A stretch of DNA of 17,844 nucleotides from SURF-32 sp964648365 (GTDB taxonomy: Bacteria > Planctomycetota > Phycisphaerae > UBA1845), in the NCBI GenBank assembly GCA_964648365.1, contig CAZYLK010000130.1:1-17844 (forward strand), written 5' to 3'. Position 1 is the first letter of the stretch, and each line of letters opens with the position of its first letter. Of the stretch, positions 6,916-15,436 are shown piece by piece. The notes beneath the pieces are model-generated. The model did not search any database. It saw nothing but the letters and a program-made list of their open reading frames with translations, and was not told the origin of the DNA. The position numbers were made by a program, and so were the translations under genes.

Positions 6916-8378
6916 GGGATCGCCTCCTGGGGCAGGCAGACGCAGAACCGGGCGCCGGCGCCGACCCGGCTCTCGACCTCGATCCAACCGCCGTGTTCGC
7001 GCACGATCTCGGACGCGATCGACAGCCCCAGCCCGGTGCCTTCCTGGGGACTGCGGGTCGTATAGAACGGCTCGAAGATCTCCTCAAGTTTGTCGGCCGG
7101 GATGCCCACGCCCTGGTCCTCGACGGCGATGCGCACGATCGGCCCGCCGCGCGATCCGGTGCTGGAAGACGGGGGGGGGGCCTGGCTCCCGACGCGCACC
7201 ACCAACTCCCCGCCGTTGGGCATCGCGTGGATGCCGTTGACCACAAGGTTGGAAATAACCTGCTGCATCTGCTCCGGATCGACCAGCGCCACCGCCGATC
7301 CGCCGTTGGCCACTTTCAACGTGACCCCTCGCTGGCGGGCCAGCGGAGCGATCAACTCGACTGCGTATCCCGCGACGGCCGACAGGTTCACCGAAGACTT
7401 CTGCGGTTTCCTCCGCCGGGCGAAGTCCAGAATCTGACGGATGATGGCGGTCATGCGCTCGGATTGTTCGACAATGACCCGGGCGCTGGCGATGGCCTGA
7501 TCATCCTCCGCCTCGCGGGAGGCGATCATCCGCGCCCGGGCGAGAATGACGCTGAGCGGTGTGCCCAGTTCGTGGGCCATGCCGGACGCGACCCGGCCGA
7601 CGGTGCTCAGCCGGTCCGCGTGCCGGAGTTGTTCAACGGTCCGGCGGCGCGCGGCGGCCTCGTCCGCCGCCTGGCGGTCCACCTCCGCCAGACGGCGGCA
7701 CATCGTGTTCAGTTCTTCAGCCAATTCGGACAACTCATCCCGCCGGCGCAGTCGAACCACGCTGGTCAGATCTCCATCGGCCACCCGCCGCGCGTGGGTG
7801 ATGAGCTGGCGGACCGGGCGACCGACCAGCAGCACGCCCAGCACCCACGCCGACAGCCCGAAGATCAGCACGACGGCCATAACCGACAGGACGACGCGCT
7901 GCATCGTCGTTCTGACATAGCGTTCTTCGTCCGCCAGCGATTCGGAAAGTTCGATCGCGCCGTCGGCGCCCTGCGGCGCGACTACCCGCAGGTAGGTGTA
8001 TGCCCACGGAATCCCGTCGCGCTCGACGCGTGTCCAGAACGCGCTGCCGCTCGGGTCCGAGGCCCACGGCGTCTGTTGGACCGCGATCTCGGGCGCGAAT
8101 TCACTTCCGGGGCTTGCGTTGAGCCATACCCAGCGGATCAGCACGTGCCCCTTGCTCTCATTGGCCTGCTCGATGAACTCCATGGCGGCCGCCTCGCCCG
8201 CCAGTCGCCAGATGGTCTCAACGCCCGCCGCCAGGTCGCGCCCGCTGGCTTCGTGGTCTTTGCGAATATCGGTTTCGAAGAGGAGTACCTCGCGCTTGAC
8301 CCGAGCAAAAGCCGCGACCCCCAACACGAGGCACGCACCCAACAACAACCAGGCAGTGACATGCAGTGCGAGCCTCAT
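6897..8378 (-). CDS. Membrane sensor histidine kinase (NtrB/ZraS-like), partner of the downstream regulator
   Basis: Numbering from the TTG at 8405 (9 codons upstream of the chosen ATG), TM1 is about 12-34 and a periplasmic sensor region of about 135 residues follows. Next come TM2 about 171-194, HAMP about 195-243, HisKA with His278 in SGMAHELGTPL, and HATPase_c with N box NLVVNGIHAM (386-395), DQGVGIP (430-436) and GTGLGLSI (457-463). All catalytic boxes are intact. It should autophosphorylate and pass phosphate to the NtrC-like protein encoded immediately after it, which overlaps by 19 nt. The ATG at 8378 is preferred because it begins directly before TM1; neither start has a clear Shine-Dalgarno. 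A run of ten G at 7171-7180 (C in the coding strand) lies in the linker between the N box and the G1 box and encodes APPPS. The sensed signal cannot be told from sequence. Confidence 0.92.
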   Translation of the reverse strand: MRLALHVTAWLLLGACLVLGVAAFARVKREVLLFETDIRKDHEASGRDLAAGVETIWRLAGEAAAMEFIEQANESKGHVLIRWVWLNASPGSEFAPEIAVQQTPWASDPSGSAFWTRVERDGIPWAYTYLRVVAPQGADGAIELSESLADEERYVRTTMQRVVLSVMAVVLIFGLSAWVLGVLLVGRPVRQLITHARRVADGDLTSVVRLRRRDELSELAEELNTMCRRLAEVDRQAADEAAARRRTVEQLRHADRLSTVGRVASGMAHELGTPLSVILARARMIASREAEDDQAIASARVIVEQSERMTAIIRQILDFARRRKPQKSSVNLSAVAGYAVELIAPLARQRGVTLKVANGGSAVALVDPEQMQQVISNLVVNGIHAMPNGGELVVRVGSQAPPPSSSTGSRGGPIVRIAVEDQGVGIPADKLEEIFEPFYTTRSPQEGTGLGLSIASEIVREHGGWIEVESRVGAGARFCVCLPQEAIPCAAES

Positions 8379-8771
8379 GTGTGCTGTCCGCGGCAAAACG
8401 GCCAACGCGGCGCCATCCGCCGACGGCCGCCTCGACCATTCTATCCGGGGAGCGTCACGACCGCGTCAGGCATCATCACCGGGTTGTCTGCCCTCGTCAG
8501 CGGAGCCGCGCGGGGCACCGCGGGACGCGCGGAGACCGCCCGCGCAAGCAAAGACGCGCCCGGCCGCATGTCGTCAGCCGCGGGTGGTGCGCATCCCGTC
8601 GGCTCACGCGTCGAACACCCCTCGTTCTTGACGCGCAGACCGCTTCGTGGATGCACGAACACGTCCGCATCTGACGGTGACATGCGAGCCGAACGCGCCT
8701 GCGGCGCCCGCCGCAGCGGGGCTCGACCTTCCCACTCCTGGGTTCGGGACACAACCGGTCCGAGGCGGCGG
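8379..8771. other. Upstream region of the two-component operon without a recognisable gene
   Basis: About 390 nt with no convincing coding frame. The longest minus-strand frame here (8441-8962) is Arg/Pro/Ala-rich, resembles nothing I know, and runs across the FlgM-like gene in another frame. On the minus strand a TAGAAT (plus coordinates 8438-8443) could be a -10 box for the kinase operon. No good -35 stands at 16-18 nt, so the promoter is unproven. Confidence 0.35.
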
Positions 8772-9038
8772 CTACTTCGCCGCCCGATCCAACCGGATGG
8801 CAATCGACCGTGAACCGCGCCCGGCCGCGCTCCGTGTCGTCTCTCTCCCTTGACACACCTGCAACAGGTCGCCCCCCTTCCGGCTCTCACGCTCGACGCC
8901 CCGCCCCATGAGTTCAGACGCGAGTCGCTCGGCCGTCTCGGCCAGCCTTCGATCTGTCTCATAGGAACCGTCGGCGATGCGACGCCGAATGCGAACCAGG
9001 CGGCTCCGACTCATCGCAGTGTGCGTGACACGGAACAT
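8772..9038 (-). CDS. Small FlgM-like (anti-sigma-28-type) protein
   Basis: The 88-residue product contains VRIRRRIADGSYETDRRLAE at residues 15-34, followed by TAERLASEL (35-43). This is the FlgM-type pattern of a basic helix, IA-x-G-x-Y-(E/D)-T and an amphipathic helix that I associate with small planctomycete FlgM-like proteins. True FlgM binds and holds the flagellar sigma factor FliA; no flagellar gene is nearby, so its target here is unknown. The ATG ending at 9038 is preceded by GAGGGGAG 3 nt upstream, a strong if close ribosome site; ATG 9014 is an alternative. After residue 43 the sequence becomes Arg/Ser/Gly-rich and unlike the family. The 3' part may be a frameshifted or unconstrained tail. 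Confidence 0.5.
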   Translation of the reverse strand: MFRVTHTAMSRSRLVRIRRRIADGSYETDRRLAETAERLASELMGRGVERESRKGGDLLQVCQGRETTRSAAGRGSRSIAIRLDRAAK

Positions 9039-9480
9039 CTACTCCCCTCGCTTCGGAACGCGATTCTCCGGTCAGTTGGTCGGACGGCGCTGACGCCGCC
9101 GCCGTCCCGGCCGTTCCCGACGACTTCGAAAACCGCATGACCCGGGTGCTCCAACGGAGATCCTGTTGGCGACCCCCGGTCTTGCGTCGGTTCTGGCGTA
9201 AGCAACGCGCGTGCCAGGCGACCGGGACGGCGTGCGCGTGGCCGTTTCGCGGCTGACGGCTGCAAGAACGCGGGTTTGAGCGGTTGCGCCGAGGGCCGGG
9301 CGGCGGGTTGAGACGCTGCGCCGAGTGTGGCGTTTTGCTGCGCGCCGCGAAAGGCGGCGCAGGCTGGCGTGCCTGGATGAGCGAGGCGGGCACCGTACGG
9401 CCGATCTCGCCCGGTGGCGTCCGTTCGACTCTGCTAATGCCTCGCGCGGTCCCCAGCGCTGCCATACATGCGCGTGCCCT
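9039..9480. other. Long intergenic region between the FlgM-like gene and the 16-nt repeat array
   Basis: About 440 nt without a gene I can support. Open frames on both strands are Arg/Pro-rich and unrelated to known families. The one structure seen is an inverted repeat, GGACGGCG (9082-9089) with CGCCGTCC (9100-9107), with an alternative inner stem CGGCG-CTGA-CGCCG. It would lie in the leader of the FlgM-like transcript. No tRNA or CRISPR is seen. Confidence 0.4.
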
Positions 9481-9596
9481 AAGCCGGTACCACAGGTGTC
9501 ACATCGGACCACCGGTTGAAAACCGGTGCCGCACCAGAGTCACCCGTTGCAAACCCGTGCCACACCGAACCGACGCCACACCAAGCCGGTGCCGCA

Positions 9597-9598
<2 letters not shown>
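9481..9598. repeat. Degenerate tandem 16-nt repeat array abutting the glnS stop codon
   Basis: Units matching AAACCGGTGCCGCACC occur at 9481 (AAGCCGGTACCACAGG), 9520 (AAACCGGTGCCGCACC), 9551 (AAACCCGTGCCACACC), 9567 (GAACCGACGCCACACC) and 9583 (AAGCCGGTGCCGCACT). The last three are contiguous with an exact 16-nt period, and 9520 to 9551 is close to two periods. Separately, 9510-9535 and 9541-9566 match in 22 of 26 positions. CACCGGTT-GAA-AACCGGTG (9510-9528) is a perfect 8-bp hairpin. The array overlaps the complement of the glnS TAG (9597-9599), so it forms the 3' end of the glnS message. Confidence 0.7.
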
Positions 9599-11330
<1,732 letters not shown>

Positions 11331-11392
11331 TCCGTGACTCTCAAGCTACAGCACTGACCCCGCCCACCGGCCGCGCCGCCAGGCTCGTGCAA

Positions 11393-11420
11393 TCCATATC
11401 CGGCCGCGACGGGACGTCAA
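11393..11420 (-). promoter_or_regulatory. Predicted sigma70-type promoter for glnS
   Basis: On the minus strand TTGACG (plus coordinates 11415-11420) and TATGGA (11393-11398) are separated by 16 nt. Transcription would start near 11386, leaving a leader of about 55 nt before the glnS ATG. The rest of the 11331-11634 gap holds only this and the divergent promoter at 11569-11597. Confidence 0.4.
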
Positions 11421-11568
11421 GGATACGCCTCAAACCCGGCAGCATCCGAAGCCCGCCGCGGCCGACCCCGCGCGCCGGCATTCTCGCGGCGATCGCCCTC
11501 CGTTATGCACGCAACGTCCGAAAAACTCGGGCCTGACGTACTCTCCTGACGCACTTCGATTTGCGAAC

Positions 11569-11597
11569 TTGACCAACGGCCGAAACGACGGTATATT
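11569..11597 (+). promoter_or_regulatory. Strong sigma70-type promoter of the DoxX/BtaA-like operon
   Basis: TTGACC at 11569-11574 and TATATT at 11592-11597 are separated by exactly 17 nt. The start site should fall near 11604, giving a short leader of about 30 nt. It is divergent from the predicted glnS promoter, about 150 nt away. Confidence 0.65.
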
Positions 11598-11611
11598 CTG
11601 TTAAAACAGAA
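11596..11611. promoter_or_regulatory. Perfect palindromic operator candidate at the transcription start
   Basis: TTCTGTTAAAACAGAA is an inverted repeat with 7-bp arms (11596-11602 and 11605-11611) around AA. It touches the end of the -10 box and covers the predicted start site, the classic place for a repressor. It lies in an unusually AT-rich patch of the window. I do not recognise it as a known regulator's box; the spacing is too short for the enterobacterial LexA box. Confidence 0.5.
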
Positions 11612-11634
11612 ACAACGGGCAAAACGATTAAGTC

Positions 11635-12078
11635 ATGACTCAGCCCTTCGCTGCCATCGCCGTTTCAGGTTGCCCGTCCAGGACGCGCACGGCGACGTTC
11701 CCGCCCTCATTGCGCTGGCTGACGCGATCGGCGGTTGCGCTCACGTGGATCTATAACGGCCTGTGGCTCAAGCTGATCGACGCCGGGGGCCGGCACAGTG
11801 TAATCGTGGCGCAGGCAACCGGCTGGTCGCCCAGCGCGGCGCGGGCCGCCGTCGTCGGTCTTGGGCTGCTCGAGTGCCTGATCGCCGTGGCGGTGCTGAG
11901 TGGATGGCGCCCGCGTCTGGCGGCGTGGGTGCAGATCAGTCTGCTGACCGGCATGAACGCCGCCGGGCTGTGCGGCGCGGGGGGCCTGATTCCCGACGTA
12001 GCAGACATGCTGGTGACGAACTTCGCCTTCGTCGCCCTCATCCTCTGCACGGCCCATCTGGAGAACCACGATGAGTGA
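11635..12078 (+). CDS. DoxX-like (DoxX_3-type) membrane protein
   Basis: The 147-residue protein has four predicted helices: SAVALTWIYNGLWLKLI, AAVVGLGLLECLIAVAVLSG, LAAWVQISLLTGMNAAGL and DMLVTNFAFVALILCTAHL. The pattern IYNGLWLKL near residue 40, a central GLLECLIAVAVLSGW and NAAGL followed by IPD fits the DoxX-like family (PF13781-like). The molecular function of this family is not settled. It is the first gene after a strong promoter with a palindrome at the start site. There is no clear Shine-Dalgarno before ATG 11635. It overlaps the next gene by 8 nt, so the two are probably translationally coupled. Confidence 0.7.
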   Translation: MTQPFAAIAVSGCPSRTRTATFPPSLRWLTRSAVALTWIYNGLWLKLIDAGGRHSVIVAQATGWSPSAARAAVVGLGLLECLIAVAVLSGWRPRLAAWVQISLLTGMNAAGLCGAGGLIPDVADMLVTNFAFVALILCTAHLENHDE

Positions 12079-13108
12079 CCGGATCGACGCTGCGAGTTGC
12101 CCCTGGATTGCCGGCCGCATTGACGGCTCGCGACGGGCGCCGACGTTGCTGTTTCGCCGCATGTTTGAGGACTGGACGCTCGAAGAGTCGGTCTTCGCCG
12201 GGCGACGCCGCGTCCTCTGCATCGCGTCCGGCGGCTGCACGGCGATCGCGCTGGCCAATCGCGGCCACCGCGTTACGGCCGTCGACGTCAACCCGGCGCA
12301 GATCGCTTCCGTCCGCAGGCGTCTTGCGGCTCGCGGGAAACCTCGATGCTCCCGCCCGATGGAGAGTGAACCACCTGCGTCGGTTGAACGCGCGCTACGC
12401 ATGCGGCTCTGGGCGCTGCGTGCGCTCGGCGTTGCATCCTCGCTGGTGCAAGAGTTCGTCGATTGCGACTCGGTCGCGCGTCAGGTGCAACTGTGGGACC
12501 GGCTGTGCTCGCGCCGCGTTCGCCTGGCGCTGCGGGCCGTGCTTCACCCGTCCGTGCTGCGGCTGACCTATGCGCGGCCCTTCGTGCGGGCCTTGCCGCA
12601 GCATTTTAGTCAAACGCTTCTGACGCGGATGCGACGCGGCATCGCCCGCTGGCCCAATCGCGACAATCCGTTCATCGGACAACTGCTCACCGGCCGCCGT
12701 TCGCCACGACTCGATCCTGCGCTCCAACCCGGGCGGACCATCGAACTGGTCTGCGATGAGGTAGCGTCTTATCTGGAGAGGTCCGCGCCCGGGTCGTTTG
12801 AAGCGTTCTCGCTGTCCAACATTCCCGACGGTTGTGACGAGGGTTACGCGAGGCGGTTGGTTGACGCCGTTTATCATGCGGCCGCTCCAGGCGCCGTCGT
12901 TGTCATCCGATCGTTTTGCGGCTCACCGGAGCCGGGCTCAGACTGGTCCGCTCACGATCGCGCTCACTTGTGGGGCAGCGTCCACGTCGAACGGGTGGAG
13001 CGGCGGGTTGCCTCCAACCCACGTCGCAGCCCGGGAGGGCTGTTCGGGCGGCCCATTCCGCCGCCGCCCTTGGAAGTATTGGGAGTCCCAGATGTTCGCG
13101 TGGCTTAA
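12071..13108 (+). CDS. DUF3419/BtaA-like SAM:3-amino-3-carboxypropyl transferase
   Basis: The 345-residue protein has a Rossmann SAM-binding start, RRVLCIASGGCTAIALANRG (46-65), then VTAVDVNPAQ (68-77) as the acidic ribose-binding loop. Further on it has NPFIGQLLTG (199-208) and FSLSNIPDGCDEGYARRLVD (246-265). All are in the order seen in DUF3419 proteins. The characterised member BtaA moves the 3-amino-3-carboxypropyl group of S-adenosylmethionine to diacylglycerol, the first step of betaine lipid (DGTS) synthesis. Here the substrate is inferred only. It is somewhat shorter than I recall for BtaA. ATG 12071 has GGAG 7 nt upstream. The gene overlaps its neighbours on both sides (8 and 17 nt) and is followed in the operon by a membrane methyltransferase, which would suit a later N-methylation step. 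Confidence 0.68.
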   Translation: MSDRIDAASCPWIAGRIDGSRRAPTLLFRRMFEDWTLEESVFAGRRRVLCIASGGCTAIALANRGHRVTAVDVNPAQIASVRRRLAARGKPRCSRPMESEPPASVERALRMRLWALRALGVASSLVQEFVDCDSVARQVQLWDRLCSRRVRLALRAVLHPSVLRLTYARPFVRALPQHFSQTLLTRMRRGIARWPNRDNPFIGQLLTGRRSPRLDPALQPGRTIELVCDEVASYLERSAPGSFEAFSLSNIPDGCDEGYARRLVDAVYHAAAPGAVVVIRSFCGSPEPGSDWSAHDRAHLWGSVHVERVERRVASNPRRSPGGLFGRPIPPPPLEVLGVPDVRVA

Positions 13109-13859
13109 GCGACACCCGTTCCCGGTCTGCGCTCACTTCAGCGACTCGGTCGTGCTCACGTATGCCGTCGAGCCGGACTCGGTACAGCATCTCGTACCGC
13201 CGGGGCTGCGTCTGGATACGTACCGCGGCCGGGCCTTCGTCGCCATCGCGATGGTCCAGACCGAGGCGCTGCGCCCAGCGGTCTTCCCGTGTTCTCTCGG
13301 CCAGGCCTTCTTTTTGGCCGGCTATCGCGTTTTCGTGACGTACCGCACCGCCGGCGGGCGGACGCTGCGCGGGCTGCGCATCCTCGGCAGCTACACCGAC
13401 CGGCGCCTTATGGTCGCGGCAGGCAACCTGCTGACGCATTACAACTATCACCGCGCTGACGTTTGTTGTGTGCGCGACGGCGAGACTCTGCATATTGCCA
13501 CCACGACGCCGGATCATGCGGCCGATCTCGACGCCGATTTCGACCTTGCGGCGGGATGGGACGCGCTGCCGCCGGGCTCACCCTTTGAGACGATGACGGA
13601 GGCGCGCCGCTTCGCCGGGCCGCTGCCCTTTACGTTCGACTACGATGCCGTCTCGCACGCGATGGTCATCATCGAGGGCCGCCGGCAGCACTGGCGTCCG
13701 CGGCCGGTGCGGGCGGAAGTGCGCCGTAACACCTTCGTGGATCAGCTTTCTGCACAAGGTGCATATCCCGTGCTGGCGAACTGCTTTCACGTCAGCGACG
13801 TGGACTATCAATGGCTGCGCGGCCGGCGCGAGCGTCTGAGAGGGCGCTGCGATGACTGA
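13092..13859 (+). CDS. DUF2071 (YqjF-like) protein
   Basis: From ATG 13092 the product is 255 residues. Features of DUF2071/COG2071 proteins are visible: an N-terminal DSVVLTYAVEPDSVQHLVPP with GLRLDTYRGRAFVAIAMVQ following. A middle YRVFVTYRTAGGRTLRGLRI and a C-terminal repeat of beta-strand segments also fit. The family has an acetoacetate-decarboxylase-like beta fold, but no activity is established for this branch. GGGAG at 13081-13085 lies 6 nt upstream of the chosen ATG; the open frame extends upstream to 12798 but that is shadow of the BtaA-like gene. It overlaps the BtaA-like gene by 17 nt and the methyltransferase by 8 nt. A role in processing or binding a lipid-like product of this operon is only a guess from context. 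Confidence 0.68.
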   Translation: MFAWLKRHPFPVCAHFSDSVVLTYAVEPDSVQHLVPPGLRLDTYRGRAFVAIAMVQTEALRPAVFPCSLGQAFFLAGYRVFVTYRTAGGRTLRGLRILGSYTDRRLMVAAGNLLTHYNYHRADVCCVRDGETLHIATTTPDHAADLDADFDLAAGWDALPPGSPFETMTEARRFAGPLPFTFDYDAVSHAMVIIEGRRQHWRPRPVRAEVRRNTFVDQLSAQGAYPVLANCFHVSDVDYQWLRGRRERLRGRCDD

Positions 13860-14820
13860 AGTGCATCAGAATGAACGCGGCCGAGGAGGCGCCGTCAGCG
13901 AGCCGCGGGCTTCAGCCCGCGCGGACTCTGCGGCGTCGATTGGGGTCGGGATCGCGACCGGTGATTCAGCACAGCACGGCAGACGCCGCCTCCACGGCAC
14001 GCGGCAGGTTATCGAGTTCAACTGGCCGCGCTACGCCGTCGCCGCCGTTGTGGCCGCCGCCGGACTCGTCGTGGCGGCGTTGGCCGCTTCGGGCGTGCTG
14101 CGAGCCGTGGGGTTGAGCGCCGCGCTAACCGCGCTGTGGTGGACGGTGGCGTCTATCGCGGCGTCGTGGTGGGTGTACGACGCGTCGGGGCTGACGACCT
14201 GGCGCTGGCTCGCGCAGCACGTGGATGCACCTTCCCGGTGGATCAACGTTCACGCGGGCTTCGACGAAACCACGTCCCCACTGGCGGCTGCATTTTCGGG
14301 CACGGACTATTGCGCCGTGAACCTGTACGAACCGGGCGTGATCACGGAGCGTTCCATCGAGCGGGCGCGGCAGCGCTCGGCCCGTCCCGAGCGGACGGTC
14401 CGCGGCTCGTGGAACCGGCTGCCCCTGCCGTCGAACTCGCAGGACGCCGTGTTTCTGCTCTTCGCGGCACACGAGATCCGCCGGGCCGAGCAGCGTGCCG
14501 CGTTTTTCCGTGAAGCGGCCCGCGTTCTGTCGCCGGCCGGCCGCGTCGTGCTGGTCGAGCATCTGCGTGATGCGGCCAACTTCATTGCGTTCGGGCCGGG
14601 GTTTCTGCACTTCCAGCCCCGCATCGCCTGGATCGCCGCCGCCGCCGCCGCAGGATTGCCTTTGCGCCACTCGGAGATGTTGAACCCGTTCGTCGCCCTG
14701 TTCGTCTGGGAAAAAGGCGGGCATCCGCCGGGCGAGGTGCATCGCTGCACGGTCGCCACACCGCGGACGTGTCACGCCGTCGGCTCACCCGTTGTGGTTG
14801 CCGAAAAGGAGGAGCTGTGA
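13852..14820 (+). CDS. Membrane-anchored class I SAM-dependent methyltransferase
   Basis: The 322-residue protein has a hydrophilic N-terminus of about 55 residues, two predicted membrane helices (61-83 and 87-108) and then a methyltransferase-type domain. Motif I is degenerate: RWINVHAGFDETTS at 129-142 in place of a GxGxG loop. Motifs IV and V are better: DAVFLLFAAHEI (198-209) and REAARVLSPAGRVVLVEHL (220-238). The substrate is unknown; together with the BtaA-like gene, an amine N-methylation analogous to BtaB is a reasonable hypothesis. The ATG at 13852 overlaps the previous stop by 8 nt and has AGAGGG upstream. The N-terminal region contains a palindromic hairpin (13904-13921) of intergenic-repeat type and may not be conserved. 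The stop shares one base with the next ATG. Confidence 0.72.
   Translation: MTEVHQNERGRGGAVSEPRASARADSAASIGVGIATGDSAQHGRRRLHGTRQVIEFNWPRYAVAAVVAAAGLVVAALAASGVLRAVGLSAALTALWWTVASIAASWWVYDASGLTTWRWLAQHVDAPSRWINVHAGFDETTSPLAAAFSGTDYCAVNLYEPGVITERSIERARQRSARPERTVRGSWNRLPLPSNSQDAVFLLFAAHEIRRAEQRAAFFREAARVLSPAGRVVLVEHLRDAANFIAFGPGFLHFQPRIAWIAAAAAAGLPLRHSEMLNPFVALFVWEKGGHPPGEVHRCTVATPRTCHAVGSPVVVAEKEEL
13904..13921. repeat. REP-like palindrome inside the methyltransferase N-terminus
   Basis: CGCGGGC-TTCA-GCCCGCG is a perfect 7-bp stem with a TTCA loop. GC-only stems with this loop are common as scattered intergenic repeats in many GC-rich genomes (from memory). Here it lies within codons 18-24 of a gene, in the part before the first membrane helix. 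Confidence 0.45.
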
Positions 14821-15224
14821 TGGATAGCACACTCTACCTTCGCGTCGCCGGCGGACTGCTGATCCTGCTTGCGGCCGCCAATGCCTGGTTTCCGCGTCAC
14901 TTTCGCTGGCGCGAGGAGACGACAGGGCTGTCGGTGTTCACGCGGCAGGTGTTCTTCGTGCATACGTTCTTCATCGGCCTGTTCGTGCTGCTCAACGGGC
15001 TGCTGTTTGCGGTCTGGCCGCACCTGCTGCTGTCGGGCGATCCGCTGGCGGACGTGGTGCTGGGCGGAATCGGGAGCTTCTGGTTGTGCCGGCTGATCTG
15101 CCAGGTGGCGGTCTACGACGCCAGCATCTGGCGCGGCCACCGCGGGCGGACGATCGCGCATGTGGCGTTCACGGGGTTGTGGGCGTATCTGGTCGCGGTG
15201 TGCGCGGCGGGGGTGATTCTGTAG
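14820..15224 (+). CDS. Small polytopic membrane protein of unknown function
   Basis: The 134-residue product has four hydrophobic segments: LYLRVAGGLLILLAAANAWF, VFFVHTFFIGLFVLLNGLLF, ADVVLGGIGSFWLCRLICQV and IAHVAFTGLWAYLVAVCAAG. I do not recognise the family. The start is well decided: AAGGAGGAG at 14806-14814 lies 5 nt upstream, and the ATG overlaps the upstream TGA by one base. The longer open frame from 14769 is shadow. It is the last gene of the five-gene overlapping operon beginning at 11635 and may serve as a membrane partner of the methyltransferase or DoxX-like protein (inference). Confidence 0.72.
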   Translation: MDSTLYLRVAGGLLILLAAANAWFPRHFRWREETTGLSVFTRQVFFVHTFFIGLFVLLNGLLFAVWPHLLLSGDPLADVVLGGIGSFWLCRLICQVAVYDASIWRGHRGRTIAHVAFTGLWAYLVAVCAAGVIL

Positions 15225-15368
15225 GACAGCAGAGCGTGACTTCGCCGCAACGATATCTCTGCGCCGCGGTGCCAACGGCTCCTCCGAGCGCAGCAATGTC
15301 GAGTGTCGCGTCCGGATGACGGCAGCAGGCCCCTGCGACAGCCTGCCGGGATTCCTCGCTCGGCGCCC
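15225..15368. other. Gap after the BtaA-like operon
   Basis: No gene. A compound inverted repeat, CGGCAG (15320-15325) with CTGCCG (15343-15348), plus an inner CAG-GCCC-CTG hairpin, may mark the operon's 3' end. It lacks a following T-run, so an intrinsic terminator is not supported. Confidence 0.3.
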
Positions 15369-15397
15369 TTCACAGACGAATCCGAGTCCTCTATACT
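15369..15397 (+). promoter_or_regulatory. Sigma70-type promoter of the restriction/defence island
   Basis: TTCACA at 15369-15374 and TATACT at 15392-15397, separated by exactly 17 nt; each box differs from consensus at one base. Transcription would begin near 15404, about 33 nt before the ATG of the truncated restriction gene. It is the only good promoter I see before the DUF262, HEPN and methyltransferase genes. Confidence 0.6.
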
Positions 15398-15436
15398 CCA
15401 ATCCAAACAGAACCCGAATGATGACGTGGCCCGCGA

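Noticed and set aside
5731..7065. 444-codon plus-strand open frame opposite the response regulator
   Set aside because: Shadow of the NtrC-like gene, with no start context and no recognisable domain.
8379..8405. TTG start at 8405 for the histidine kinase
   Set aside because: The ATG at 8378 starts immediately before the first membrane helix; the TTG adds nine unremarkable residues without a better ribosome site.
6993..8813. 606-codon plus-strand open frame opposite the histidine kinase
   Set aside because: Shadow frame created by high GC; the minus-strand kinase has every catalytic box in order.
8441..8962. 173-codon minus-strand frame upstream of the kinase
   Set aside because: Arg/Pro-rich with no homology I recognise, and it overlaps the FlgM-like gene in another frame; the latter has a family motif and a ribosome site.
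9510..9528. Intrinsic terminator for glnS
   Set aside because: A perfect stem exists but no T-run follows on the glnS strand, so it is kept only as part of the repeat array.
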